From Microvirga terricola (GTDB lineage: Bacteria > Pseudomonadota > Alphaproteobacteria > Rhizobiales > Beijerinckiaceae), in the NCBI RefSeq assembly GCF_011777495.1, contig NZ_JAATJS010000001.1:372001-436000 (forward strand): a stretch of DNA of 64,000 bases, read 5' to 3'. Positions 1-8,193 of this stretch are shown here, piece by piece. A program made the position numbers and the translations under genes. Position 1 is the first letter of the stretch, and each line of letters opens with the position of its first letter. The notes under the pieces are model-generated. The model had not been told where the DNA came from, ran no database searches, and was given only the letters and a program-made list of their open reading frames with translations.

Positions 1-585
1 GAAGTCGTCGGTTTCGAGCACCGTCGTCACGTGATCGGTCAGGCCGAGCCGCCGCAGGCCCGCCATGGCGAGCAGGGTCGCGTCGACTTCGCCCCGCTCA
101 AGCTTGTCGAGCCGCGTCTGCACGTTGCCGCGAAGCAGAGTGACTTTCAGATCCGGCCGCAGGCGGCGGATCTCCGCCTGCCGCCGCAGCGAGGCCGAGC
201 CGACGACCGCACCGGCGGGCAAATCCCGAAGACTCTTGAAGCGGCGGCTGATGAAGGCATCGCGCACGTCTTCGCGCGGCAGGTAGCCGGCGATCACGAG
301 GCCCTCCGGCAGAACGGTCGGCAGATCTTTTGCGGAATGGACGGCGAGATTGAGCGAGCCGTCGAGAAGGCCGATATCCAGCTCCTTCGTGAAGAGGCCC
401 TTGCCGCCTGCTTCCGAGAGCGCGCGATCCTGAATCGTGTCGCCGGTGGTCTTGATGATGGCCAGCGGCAATTGTTCCAGTGTCCAGCCATGGGCGGCGA
501 CCAGCCGGTTTTGCGTCTCGTGAGCCTGGGCGAGCGCGAGCGGGCTGCCGCGCGTGCCGATGACCAGGGCGGATGAATCGGCCAT
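1..585 (-). CDS. hemC: Hydroxymethylbilane synthase (porphobilinogen deaminase), N-terminal 195 codons
   Basis: Reading leftward from the ATG at 585 the frame stays open to the window edge, so the gene is cut by the window and not broken. The product begins MADSSALVIGTRGSPLALAQ, the hallmark N-terminus of HemC, and continues with the conserved VHSAKDLPT segment and the ASLRRQAQ-like segment (here SASLRRQAEIRRLRPDL). HemC is cytoplasmic and joins four porphobilinogen molecules into hydroxymethylbilane for haem and other tetrapyrroles, using a dipyrromethane cofactor bound to a Cys that lies beyond the edge. It is divergent from tsaD, a common arrangement in Hyphomicrobiales. An interspersed repeat (640-743) sits between the two starts. 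Confidence 0.95.
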   Translation of the reverse strand, partial: MADSSALVIGTRGSPLALAQAHETQNRLVAAHGWTLEQLPLAIIKTTGDTIQDRALSEAGGKGLFTKELDIGLLDGSLNLAVHSAKDLPTVLPEGLVIAGYLPREDVRDAFISRRFKSLRDLPAGAVVGSASLRRQAEIRRLRPDLKVTLLRGNVQTRLDKLERGEVDATLLAMAGLRRLGLTDHVTTVLETDDF

Positions 586-639
586 TCCTGTCGTAAACTC
601 CTGCAAGCGACATCCGATCGTGTCGGGCGCGGCGGACTA

Positions 640-743
640 TAGAGCATGATGCGAAAAAGTGGACGCCACTTTTTCGCGAAAAATCATGCGGTGCCAGAAA
701 CATAAGAACGCTTTTCGATTCCATCGAAAAGCGAAATGCTCTA
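640..743. repeat. AGAGCATGAT-type interspersed palindromic element, copy 1
   Basis: The element is bounded by inverted TAGAGCAT (640-647) and ATGCTCTA (736-743). Inside are two perfect hairpins: a 12-bp stem GCGAAAAAGTGG (651-662) with a 3-base loop pairing to 666-677, and a 10-bp stem GCTTTTCGAT (710-719) pairing to 723-732. It fills most of the space between the divergent hemC and tsaD starts. A related element with the same boundary motif lies at 33086-33192. Elements of this look are common in Hyphomicrobiales genomes; that is recollection and was not searched. Confidence 0.8.
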
Positions 744-802
744 GGGGGAGGATATGGGGGCGCAAAGCCCGACAATCACCGCGAAGGACCTTGTCGACGA
801 CC

Positions 803-1858
803 ATGCGCATTCTCGGGATTGAGACAACCTGTGACGAAACCGCCGCCGCCGTGGTCGGCGTGAGCTTCGACGGTCGCGGGGAAATTCTCTCCAACGAGGT
901 TTTGAGCCAAATCGCGGAGCATGCCGCCTATGGTGGCGTGGTGCCGGAAATCGCCGCCCGCGCCCATGTGGAGGTGCTGGACCGCCTGATCGCGCGGGCG
1001 CTCAAAAAAGCCGGTTGCACCATCAAGGACATCGACGGCATCGCCGCCGCCGCAGGTCCCGGCCTGATCGGCGGGGTGCTGGTGGGCCTCACCACAGCCA
1101 AGGCGATGGCGCTCGTGACCCGCAAGCCGCTGATGGCGGTGAACCACCTCGAAGCCCATGCGCTGACCGCGCGGCTGACGGATGGCGTCGGCTTCCCCTA
1201 TCTGCTGCTTCTCGCCTCTGGCGGCCATACCCAGCTCGTCGCGGTGCGCGGCGTCGGCGATTATGTTCGCATCGGCACCACTATCGACGACGCCATCGGC
1301 GAAGCCTTCGACAAGGTCGCGAAGCTTCTGGGCCTGCCCTATCCCGGCGGGCCGCATGTGGAGAAGGAAGCGGCCAAGGGTAACCCCGAGCGCTTCGCCC
1401 TGCCCCGCCCCATGCAGGGTCGCGCGGAGCCGAACTTCTCGCTCTCGGGCCTCAAAACCGCCGTGCGGTTGGAGGCGGAGCGCATCGCCCCCCTGACCCA
1501 GAGCGATGTGGCCGATCTCTGCGCGAGCTTCCAGGCGGCCGTCGTCGACGTGGTGGTGGACCGCACCCGCGTCGCGCTGCGCGCCTTCCGCGACATCGCG
1601 GGCCACCCGACTGCGCTTGTGGTGGCGGGCGGCGTTTCCGCCAATGGGGCCGTGCGCTCCGGCTTGCAGCGGCTTGCGGTCGAGACGGGTCTTCGCCTGA
1701 TCGCGCCGCCGCTCAATCTGTGCGGCGATAACGGCGCGATGATCGCCTGGGCCGGGCTCGAACGCCTGCGGCTCGGCCTGATCGACGATATTGCCGCCCC
1801 TGCCCGCGCCCGCTGGCCGCTTGACACCAGCCGCGACGAGGCCGGAGCCAAAGCCTGA
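803..1858 (+). CDS. tsaD: tRNA N6-adenosine threonylcarbamoyltransferase TsaD (Kae1/Gcp family)
   Basis: A 351-residue protein starting [18 protein letters not shown], the invariant TsaD N-terminus. The metal-binding pair is H115 and H119 in [22 protein letters not shown] and NGAMIAWAG also match the family. With TsaB, TsaE and TsaC it makes t6A37 in ANN-decoding tRNAs. The frame is open upstream to 659, but that extension is encoded by the palindromic repeat and lacks family similarity, so the ATG at 803 is chosen. gpsA follows after 67 bases and an EVE-domain gene after that, probably one transcript. Confidence 0.97.
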   Translation: MRILGIETTCDETAAAVVGVSFDGRGEILSNEVLSQIAEHAAYGGVVPEIAARAHVEVLDRLIARALKKAGCTIKDIDGIAAAAGPGLIGGVLVGLTTAKAMALVTRKPLMAVNHLEAHALTARLTDGVGFPYLLLLASGGHTQLVAVRGVGDYVRIGTTIDDAIGEAFDKVAKLLGLPYPGGPHVEKEAAKGNPERFALPRPMQGRAEPNFSLSGLKTAVRLEAERIAPLTQSDVADLCASFQAAVVDVVVDRTRVALRAFRDIAGHPTALVVAGGVSANGAVRSGLQRLAVETGLRLIAPPLNLCGDNGAMIAWAGLERLRLGLIDDIAAPARARWPLDTSRDEAGAKA

Positions 1859-1925
1859 TGCGCCCGTGCCCGGACACAATCCGCATTGGCAGACGTTTCT
1901 CATCCCGAACCCATAGGCCCGTTTC

Positions 1926-2909
1926 ATGAGCGTGATCGGCATTGCAGGAGCAGGAGCCTGGGGCTCGGCCCTGGCGAATGCCGCCGCCTTGGCCGGAAAC
2001 GATGTGATTTTGTGGATGCGCGATTCCGCCCAGTGCGCAGCGCTTGCCGAGACGCGGACCAACGAGCGCTTTTTGCCCGGAATCCGGCTGCATGATCGGA
2101 TCAGCCTGACCACGAATCTGTCGGATCTGGCTGGAGCCGATGCAGTGCTCCTCGTCACCCCCGCACAGACGACCCGCGAAATGGCGGCAGCACTTGCCGC
2201 CGTGCTGCCGCCCGCAACGCCATTGGTGCTCTGCGCCAAGGGGATCGAGCGCCAGACCCGCGCCTTTCTCTGCAATGTGGTGCAGGAAGTGCGCCCCGAC
2301 GCGCCCGTTGCGGTGCTCTCCGGCCCGAGCTTCGCCCACGACGTCGCGCGCGGCCTGCCCACCGCTGTGACGCTCGCCTGCGAGGACGCCGCTTTGGCCG
2401 AGACCATCGCCGCTGCCCTCTCGGGCCCGACCTTTCGGGTCTATCACGCCACGGACATCCGCGGCGTCGAGATCGGCGGCGCGGCCAAGAACGTGCTCGC
2501 CATCGCCTGCGGGGCTGTCGCCGGACGTAAGCTCGGCGAGAGCGCTAAAGCCGCGCTCGTGGCGCGCGGCTTTGCCGAATTGCTGCGCTTCGCCCGCGCC
2601 TATGGCGGGCAGGCGGAAACGCTAATGGGCCTCTCGGGCCTCGGCGATCTCGTGCTGACCTGTTCCACCCCGCAATCGCGCAACTTCGCTTTCGGCATGC
2701 GTCTCGGCGAGGGCCTGTCCCCGGAGGCTGCCGCAGGCGGCAAGCTCGTGGAAGGTGCCGCCACCGCCAGCGCGCTCATGGCGCTCGCCCGCGACAAAGA
2801 GATCGACATGCCGATTGCGGAAGCAGTCGAGCAGATTTTGAGCGGCGCCTGGACGGTCGATCAGGCCGTCGATGCGTTGATGAACCGTCCCCTCAAATCC
2901 GAAACTTGA
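1926..2909 (+). CDS. gpsA: Glycerol-3-phosphate dehydrogenase [NAD(P)+]
   Basis: 327 residues. The Rossmann motif GIAGAGAWGSALA is at residues 5-17, LCAKGIE near 102-108, LSGPSFA near 131-137, and the catalytic lysine is K188 in GAAKNVLAIACG. GpsA reduces dihydroxyacetone phosphate to sn-glycerol 3-phosphate, the backbone for membrane phospholipids, in the cytoplasm. The length is typical. It lies between tsaD and the EVE gene (10-base gap downstream), so cotranscription is likely. Confidence 0.97.
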   Translation: MSVIGIAGAGAWGSALANAAALAGNDVILWMRDSAQCAALAETRTNERFLPGIRLHDRISLTTNLSDLAGADAVLLVTPAQTTREMAAALAAVLPPATPLVLCAKGIERQTRAFLCNVVQEVRPDAPVAVLSGPSFAHDVARGLPTAVTLACEDAALAETIAAALSGPTFRVYHATDIRGVEIGGAAKNVLAIACGAVAGRKLGESAKAALVARGFAELLRFARAYGGQAETLMGLSGLGDLVLTCSTPQSRNFAFGMRLGEGLSPEAAAGGKLVEGAATASALMALARDKEIDMPIAEAVEQILSGAWTVDQAVDALMNRPLKSET

Positions 2910-2919
2910 GACGACCCCC

Positions 2920-3333
2920 ATGGCTTACTGGCTCTACAAATCCGAACCATCCGTCTGGTCCTGGGATCAGCAAGTGGCGCAGGGCGCCAAAGGCACGTTC
3001 TGGAGCGGTGTGCGCAACCACGTTGCGAAACAGAATTTGATGGCCATGAAAAAGGGCGAGAAAGGTTTTTTCTACCATTCGAACGAGGGCAAAGCGATCG
3101 TCGGCATCGTCGAAGTGATCAAGGAATACTATCCGGATCACACGGATGAGAGCGGCAAATTCGGCATGGTCGACATCAAGGCGGTGAAGCCGCTGAAGAG
3201 ACCTGTCACGCTGGAGGAAATCAAGGCTGAGCCCAAGCTGAAAGACATGATTCTCGTCAACAATTCGCGCCTCTCGGTGCAGCCAGTCACCGACGCGGAA
3301 TGGGCGCTCATCTGCAAGATGGGCGGTTTGTAA
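2920..3333 (+). CDS. EVE domain protein (thymocyte nuclear protein 1-like)
   Basis: 137 residues that are essentially a single EVE domain: MAYWLYKSEP at the N-terminus, WSGVRNHVAKQNL near residues 28-40, KGEKGFFYHSNEGKAIVGIVEV near 45-66 and the C-terminal LVNNSRLSVQPVT. EVE folds belong to the PUA/YTH superfamily and are thought to recognise modified bases; the ligand of bacterial stand-alone members is not settled. It starts 10 bases after gpsA. Family call is strong, the exact role is open. Confidence 0.93.
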   Translation: MAYWLYKSEPSVWSWDQQVAQGAKGTFWSGVRNHVAKQNLMAMKKGEKGFFYHSNEGKAIVGIVEVIKEYYPDHTDESGKFGMVDIKAVKPLKRPVTLEEIKAEPKLKDMILVNNSRLSVQPVTDAEWALICKMGGL

Positions 3334-3353
3334 CAAAAACAGGGGGCTCCCAA

Positions 3354-3767
3354 GTGCTCGCAACAACCAATCTCTGGGCGATTCTCATTGCGGCAATCGC
3401 GGCGTGGCTGTTCGGCTCAGTCTGGTACATGGCGCTCGCCAAGCCCTGGATGAGTGCACTCGGTAAGAGCAAGGCCGAATTGATGGGCCCCTCGGGCAAG
3501 CCCTCGCCGATTCCTTTCATCGTCTCCTTCCTCGCCGAAATCATCATGGCCGTGGTGCTCTCCGGCATCATCTGGCACGCCGGGCCAGTGACGGTGGCGA
3601 GCGGCCTTTCAACCGCCTTCATCGCGTGGTTCGGCTTCGTTCTGACCACCATGGCCGTCAATCACGGCTTTGGCGGAGCACGGCCGATGCTCACCGTCAT
3701 CGACGCGGGCCACTGGCTCGGAGTCATGCTGATCCAGGGAGCGATCATCGGCGCGTTCGGGCGCTGA
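3354..3767 (+). CDS. DUF1761 family membrane protein
   Basis: Starting at the GTG at 3354 (behind the purine run AGGGGG near 3341) the product has 137 residues with four hydrophobic segments, roughly residues 6-26, 54-74, 80-100 and 112-135. The first ends in AWLFGSVWYMALAKPWM, the aromatic signature of DUF1761 proteins. An in-frame ATG at 3300 lies inside the upstream EVE gene and would put a hydrophilic tail before the first membrane helix, so it is not preferred. Function unknown. It sits 20 bases after the EVE gene. Confidence 0.8.
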   Translation: MLATTNLWAILIAAIAAWLFGSVWYMALAKPWMSALGKSKAELMGPSGKPSPIPFIVSFLAEIIMAVVLSGIIWHAGPVTVASGLSTAFIAWFGFVLTTMAVNHGFGGARPMLTVIDAGHWLGVMLIQGAIIGAFGR

Positions 3768-3866
3768 TCGTTCGCGACGAAAGTCCGATCCGCCAGCGCT
3801 TGCCCGCTGCCTCGCTCTTTCCGTAAAGCTAATGCCAACTAGGTACAAAGGTCTGGGAGAAACGCC

Positions 3867-5819
3867 ATGGCAGAGAAGATCTACGAGGTTCCCGCCGAGT
3901 GGAAGCACCGCGCTTACCTCGACGACGCCGGATACCGTGCGAAGTACGAGGCCTCGGTGAAGGACCCCAACGGCTTCTGGGCGGAAGAGGCCAAGCGTAT
4001 CCATTGGTTCAAGCCTTTCACTTTGGTGAAGAACACCAATTTCGGCCCGGAGAACGTCACCATCCGCTGGTTCGAGGACGGCACCACCAACGTCGCCTAT
4101 AACTGCATCGACCGGCATCTTGAGACACGCGGCGATCAGGTCGCGATCATCTGGGAAGGCGACGACCCGTCGGAATCGAAAAAGGTCACCTATCGCGAGC
4201 TGCACGCCGAAGTGTGCCGCATGGCGAACATCATGCGCAATCGCGGCGTCTCGAAGGGTGACCGCGTCACCATCTACATGCCGATGATCCCAGAAGCGGC
4301 CTATGCGATGCTCGCTTGCGCGCGGCTCGGCGCCATCCATTCCGTTGTGTTCGGCGGCTTCTCGCCGGAATCGCTGGCCGGGCGCATTGAGGATGCGCAA
4401 TCCCGCTTCGTCGTCACCGCCGACGAGGGCCTGCGTGGCGGACGCAAAGTTCCGTTGAAAGACAACGTGGACGCCGCCATCGCTCGTGTCGACGGTGTCG
4501 ATCATGTGCTCGTCGTGCGCCGCACCGGCGCAGCCGTGAACATGGTGCCGGGTCGCGACGTCTATTACGACGAAGCCGCCAAAATGGTCAGCGATGAATG
4601 CCCAGCCGTGGAGATGAATGCGGAAGATCCGCTGTTCATCCTCTACACCTCCGGCTCCACGGGTAAGCCGAAGGGCGTGCTACACACCACCGGCGGCTAT
4701 CTCGTCTATGCCGCGATGACGCATGAATACGTCTTCGACTATCACGACGGCGACATCTACTGGTGCACCGCCGACGTGGGTTGGGTGACGGGCCATTCCT
4801 ACATTCTCTACGGACCGCTCGCGAACGGCGCGACGACGCTGATGTTCGAAGGCGTGCCGACCTATCCCTCGATCTCCCGTTTTTGGGAGGTGATCGACAA
4901 GCACAACGTCAACATCTTCTACACCGCGCCGACCGCCATCCGCTCGCTGATGCAGGCGGGCGAGGAGCCGGTGAAGAAGACCTCGCGCAAGTCGCTGCGC
5001 CTCTTGGGTTCGGTCGGTGAGCCGATCAATCCGGAAGCCTGGGAATGGTACCATCGCGTGGTCGGCGACAGCCGCTGCCCCATCGTCGATACGTGGTGGC
5101 AGACGGAAACCGGCGGCATCCTGATCACGCCGCTGCCCGGTGCGACGAACCTGAAACCCGGCTCCGCGACGCGCCCCTTCTTCGGCGTTAAGCCGCAGGT
5201 GGTGGATGCTGAAGGAAACGTGCTGAACGGCGCGGCGGAAGGCAATCTCGTCATCGCCGATTCCTGGCCCGGCCAGATGCGCACGGTCTATGGCGATCAT
5301 GAGCGCTTCGTGCAGACGTATTTCTCGACCTATCCGGGCAAGTACTTCACCGGCGATGGCTGCCGCCGCGACGCGGATGGCTATTACTGGATCACGGGCC
5401 GCGTCGACGACGTGCTCAACGTTTCCGGTCACCGCATGGGCACGGCGGAAGTCGAATCCGCACTTGTCGCACATCCCAAGGTGTCGGAGGCCGCCGTCGT
5501 CGGCTATCCGCACGACATCAAGGGCCAGGGCATCTACGCCTATGTCACGCTAATGGCGGGCGAAGTGCCTTCCGAGGAGTTGCGCAAGGAACTTGTGGGC
5601 TGGGTGCGCAAGGAGATCGGCCCCATCGCCTCGCCGGACCTGATCCAGTTCGCGCCGGGCCTGCCGAAAACCCGCTCCGGCAAGATCATGCGCCGTATCC
5701 TGCGCAAGATCGCCGAGGACGAGTTCTCCAATCTCGGCGACACCTCGACGCTCGCCGATCCCGGCGTCGTCGACGATCTGGTGACGAACCGCCAGAACAA
5801 GCGCACGCAGGCGGCGTAG
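3867..5819 (+). CDS. acs: Acetyl-CoA synthetase (AMP-forming)
   Basis: 650 residues, the usual size for Acs. The adenylate-forming P-loop [11 protein letters not shown] is at 260-270, the substrate-binding [11 protein letters not shown] and the [18 protein letters not shown] hinge follow, and the C-terminal RSGKIMRR contains K606, the lysine that Pat-type acetyltransferases modify in Acs enzymes. The enzyme activates acetate to acetyl-CoA through acetyl-AMP, letting the cell grow on acetate or recover it. A GGGAGA ribosome-binding site precedes the ATG at 3867. It stands alone between DUF1761 and a secreted orphan. Confidence 0.97.
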   Translation: MAEKIYEVPAEWKHRAYLDDAGYRAKYEASVKDPNGFWAEEAKRIHWFKPFTLVKNTNFGPENVTIRWFEDGTTNVAYNCIDRHLETRGDQVAIIWEGDDPSESKKVTYRELHAEVCRMANIMRNRGVSKGDRVTIYMPMIPEAAYAMLACARLGAIHSVVFGGFSPESLAGRIEDAQSRFVVTADEGLRGGRKVPLKDNVDAAIARVDGVDHVLVVRRTGAAVNMVPGRDVYYDEAAKMVSDECPAVEMNAEDPLFILYTSGSTGKPKGVLHTTGGYLVYAAMTHEYVFDYHDGDIYWCTADVGWVTGHSYILYGPLANGATTLMFEGVPTYPSISRFWEVIDKHNVNIFYTAPTAIRSLMQAGEEPVKKTSRKSLRLLGSVGEPINPEAWEWYHRVVGDSRCPIVDTWWQTETGGILITPLPGATNLKPGSATRPFFGVKPQVVDAEGNVLNGAAEGNLVIADSWPGQMRTVYGDHERFVQTYFSTYPGKYFTGDGCRRDADGYYWITGRVDDVLNVSGHRMGTAEVESALVAHPKVSEAAVVGYPHDIKGQGIYAYVTLMAGEVPSEELRKELVGWVRKEIGPIASPDLIQFAPGLPKTRSGKIMRRILRKIAEDEFSNLGDTSTLADPGVVDDLVTNRQNKRTQAA

Positions 5820-5850
5820 CAGTATAACACTTTTATGCTATAAAGCCCCC

Positions 5851-6627
5851 ATGGCGAATGTCAGAAAATTCCTCATGGGGGCCCTAGTTTTGGGCATTCT
5901 CTCCAGCGCCGAAGCTCAAACCATTTCTCCGGAGCAAGACTCTTCGGCCCACACTCGTTTTCGCTCGTTCTACAAGAGTCGCGATGTCGGTGGGCTTCCC
6001 AATCTTTTGCAAGATCTCGATCGATCTGCGGGAGGGGATTGGACGGCACACCCGCCCATTATCGGCTTCATTGCTGGAATTCTGATCGAGAATCCCAGCC
6101 GTTTCGATCTCCTGCCCAATGACGCGTCGACGGTGCTCCAGGCCGATCTCGCATTGGCCTACAGTCTTTCCGGGCAATCCGAGCGCGGGTTGGCGATTGC
6201 CCGACAGATCGGCCTTGACGAGAAGAGACAGGCCTTCATCCGCTCCGCTCCATCCCTCAAAACGCTGACGGTGCGAAACCCAACAGAGTTGGATTATCTC
6301 TGGGGCGCGGCCTTCGCCACAGGCAACCCTCTCTACATTCGCGCTATCGTGAAACGCTTCACTCAGCTGGTCGACCAACCGGAAAAAGCAAACGATATCC
6401 TCGCCATATCGGAGTTCATGCAGACAAAGAAGGGCGACATCCGCTGGCTCAAGGAGCGATATGATCGCGCGACCCTCCTCGACATGGCATTGGCCAGTGC
6501 CATTCTTGTCGCTCTTTCGAGAAATGTCGCCGAGCACGAATTCATTCGAAAGGTTGTTGCTGAAGATCTCCCGAAGGACGGCTACGCGCATCGGATCTTG
6601 ACCGCTTTTTCGGGGCAAGGTTCCTGA
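5851..6627 (+). CDS. Predicted secreted protein of unknown function, alpha-helical
   Basis: 258 residues. Residues 1-22 look like a Sec signal peptide with cleavage after AEA (LGILSSAEA-Q). The mature part is mostly helix-forming, with alternating hydrophobic and charged stretches (DLALAYSLSGQSERGLAIARQIG and LDMALASAILVALSRNVAEHE) that recall TPR-like hairpins, but no family is recognised. It starts 31 bases after acs and is followed by a strong palindromic terminator (6673-6702), so it ends its transcript. It may be a lineage-specific periplasmic protein. Confidence 0.7.
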   Translation: MANVRKFLMGALVLGILSSAEAQTISPEQDSSAHTRFRSFYKSRDVGGLPNLLQDLDRSAGGDWTAHPPIIGFIAGILIENPSRFDLLPNDASTVLQADLALAYSLSGQSERGLAIARQIGLDEKRQAFIRSAPSLKTLTVRNPTELDYLWGAAFATGNPLYIRAIVKRFTQLVDQPEKANDILAISEFMQTKKGDIRWLKERYDRATLLDMALASAILVALSRNVAEHEFIRKVVAEDLPKDGYAHRILTAFSGQGS

Positions 6628-6672
6628 AGGTAGAGAGCATTCTCCTTCATCGAGCTCTCTGCATCGGGATCG

Positions 6673-6702
6673 TCAGGCGGAGAAACGCGTTTCTCCGCCT
6701 GA
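6673..6702 (+). terminator. Perfect 30-base palindrome, likely terminator of the 5851 gene
   Basis: TCAGGCGGAGAAACG is followed directly by its exact reverse complement, then GATTTTCAG. It lies 45 bases after the stop of the secreted orphan. The uridine run is short, so termination may be incomplete. Confidence 0.6.
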
Positions 6703-6776
6703 GATTTTCAGCATCCGACCGCTCTTGAGCCAGCGCCATGCCGGCCTTAGGATGGCTGCCTCCAAAGGAGATTCCC

Positions 6777-7034
6777 ATGTCATTGAAACGGCTGTTCACC
6801 GAGCACCCCGAATCCGTCGGCGAATCTTATGTCGAGCATATGTTCGTCGCCTTGAGTTTCGCCGGTCCGCTCCTGGCGGCCGGTTTCGCAGCGCTGATCC
6901 ACGCCTTCCTGCCGTTCCTCTGTGTCACGACGGCGAGTGCGACCGTGAAGCGCCTCTATGCGCGCATGACGAACCGCACGCCGCGTCCGGTTGCGCAAGC
7001 CGACCGCATGATGGCCTGGGATCCGGTGATCTAA
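6777..7034 (+). CDS. DUF6356 family small membrane protein
   Basis: 85 residues starting MSLKRLFTEHPESVGESYVE, with one long hydrophobic segment (about residues 22-50, ALSFAGPLLAAGFAALIHAF) ending at a Cys in FLPFLCV, then a basic tail. The pattern FTEHPxSVGExYxEH is that of DUF6356 proteins, which are short, widespread in Alphaproteobacteria and of unknown function. An AAAGGAG ribosome-binding site sits just upstream of the ATG at 6777; an in-frame ATG at 6738 is not needed. Confidence 0.85.
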   Translation: MSLKRLFTEHPESVGESYVEHMFVALSFAGPLLAAGFAALIHAFLPFLCVTTASATVKRLYARMTNRTPRPVAQADRMMAWDPVI

Positions 7035-7071
7035 AAACATCCGGCCGACACACTCACGAGGATGGGAACGG

Positions 7072-7095
7072 GAATCCGCGTTTTACGCGGGATTC
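7072..7095 (+). terminator. Hairpin after the DUF6356 gene
   Basis: GAATCCGCG (7072-7080) pairs with CGCGGGATTC (7086-7095) with a one-base bulge and a TTTTA loop, followed by TAACTCTTTC. Probable but imperfect rho-independent terminator. Confidence 0.45.
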
Positions 7096-7172
7096 TAACT
7101 CTTTCGGTCTAGGAACCTTACGCCTTCATTTCGCGTCTCTCCCGCGCGTAGCTCGTGCAGGAGGATTGAAAC

Positions 7173-7673
7173 ATGGCGAAGGTCGCCTACGCGATCCTGA
7201 TCGGCTTCGGCTGTCTCTCTTCCGCAGGCGCCATGGCGCGCGAAGTCGTTCCCTCTCCCGTCGGTGCGATGCCCGGCACCATCGTGATCAAGACCGCCGA
7301 ACGAAAACTCTATCTCGTGCGCGGTGACGGAACCGCCTTCCGCTACAAAGTCGCTGTCGGTCGTCTCGGCAAGCAATGGTTCGGCGAAGCGCGCGTCGAC
7401 GGAAAGTTCGTCCGCCCCGCCTGGTCGCCGCCCGATGAGGTGAGGCGCGATAACCCGCGATTGCCGAGCGTGATTCCGGGTGGCTCGCCGGGCAATCCGA
7501 TGGGCGCGCGCGCCATCACTCTCGACCGCGGTCAATATGCGATCCACGGCACGAACCGCCCGAGTTCCATCGGTACCTTCGCGTCCTACGGCTGCATTCG
7601 CATGTTCAACGAGGACATCGTGGACCTGTATGAACAGGTCGGCGTCGGCACGCGGGTGGTGGTGGAGCGGTAG
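7173..7673 (+). CDS. L,D-transpeptidase (YkuD family)
   Basis: 166 residues with an N-terminal signal segment (residues 1-21, ending SSAGAMA) and a YkuD catalytic domain. The active-site motif runs from H125 (HGTNRPSSIG) to FASYGCIRM with nucleophile C141; GSPGNPMGARAI precedes it as in the family. These periplasmic enzymes form 3-3 peptidoglycan crosslinks or attach outer-membrane proteins to peptidoglycan, both prominent in Hyphomicrobiales. Only the catalytic domain is present, with no LysM or SPOR module. It is monocistronic by spacing. Confidence 0.93.
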   Translation: MAKVAYAILIGFGCLSSAGAMAREVVPSPVGAMPGTIVIKTAERKLYLVRGDGTAFRYKVAVGRLGKQWFGEARVDGKFVRPAWSPPDEVRRDNPRLPSVIPGGSPGNPMGARAITLDRGQYAIHGTNRPSSIGTFASYGCIRMFNEDIVDLYEQVGVGTRVVVER

Positions 7674-7716
7674 GGGCCTCTTACAAGCCGGTCTGCGTTG
7701 GGCTACAGGTAGGGCA

Positions 7717-8193
7717 ATGAAACCTCGTTGCCCAGAAACACCCGATCGCTGGTTACCTCAGCCTGCGCCCGGCGCGCCGGACCGGCTCATTCTCATCGAC
7801 GGCGTTTGTGTGCTCTGCTCGTCCTGGGCGCGTTTCGTAGTGGAGCGGGACGACGGCTTCGGCTTCCGTTTTCTGCGCACGCAATCTCCGCAAGGGCGTG
7901 CGCTGGCCGAGAGCTTCGGCATCGACCCGGATGAGCCGCAGACCAACGTCGCCATCATCGACAGCATGGCCTATTTCAAGTCCGATGCGGCTCTGATGAT
8001 CGCACGCAACCTCCGCGGCCTGTCATGGACGCGCATCCTTCACGTTGTCCCAAGGGGTTTGCGCAACCTGTTTTACCATAGAATCGCCCGCAATCGCTAT
8101 GCCTGGTTCGGGCGCGATGAGGCCTGCCTGCGGCCGACGCCTGAAATGCGGGCGCGATGCCTCGACGATGCCGGCGTGACGAACGCATCATGA
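7717..8193 (+). CDS. DUF393 family protein (thiol-disulfide oxidoreductase-like, YuxK/DCC)
   Basis: 158 residues from the ATG at 7717. The motif LILIDGVCVLCSSWARFV near residues 24-41 carries the CxxC of DUF393/DCC proteins, and FRFLRTQSPQGRAL follows at the usual distance. The family is thioredoxin-like with unproven redox function. Its stop codon overlaps the start of the next gene in an ATGA at 8190-8193, so the two are probably translated as a pair. The frame runs upstream to 7480 inside the transpeptidase gene and that part is not coding. Confidence 0.85.
   Translation: MKPRCPETPDRWLPQPAPGAPDRLILIDGVCVLCSSWARFVVERDDGFGFRFLRTQSPQGRALAESFGIDPDEPQTNVAIIDSMAYFKSDAALMIARNLRGLSWTRILHVVPRGLRNLFYHRIARNRYAWFGRDEACLRPTPEMRARCLDDAGVTNAS

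Noticed and set aside
659..802. N-terminal extension of TsaD from 659
   Set aside because: The added 48 residues are encoded by the palindromic repeat and the canonical [12 protein letters not shown] start is at 803.
776..2407. 543-codon leftward open frame over tsaD and gpsA
   Set aside because: It is antisense to two certain genes and has no domain signal; long antisense frames are common in GC-rich codon usage.
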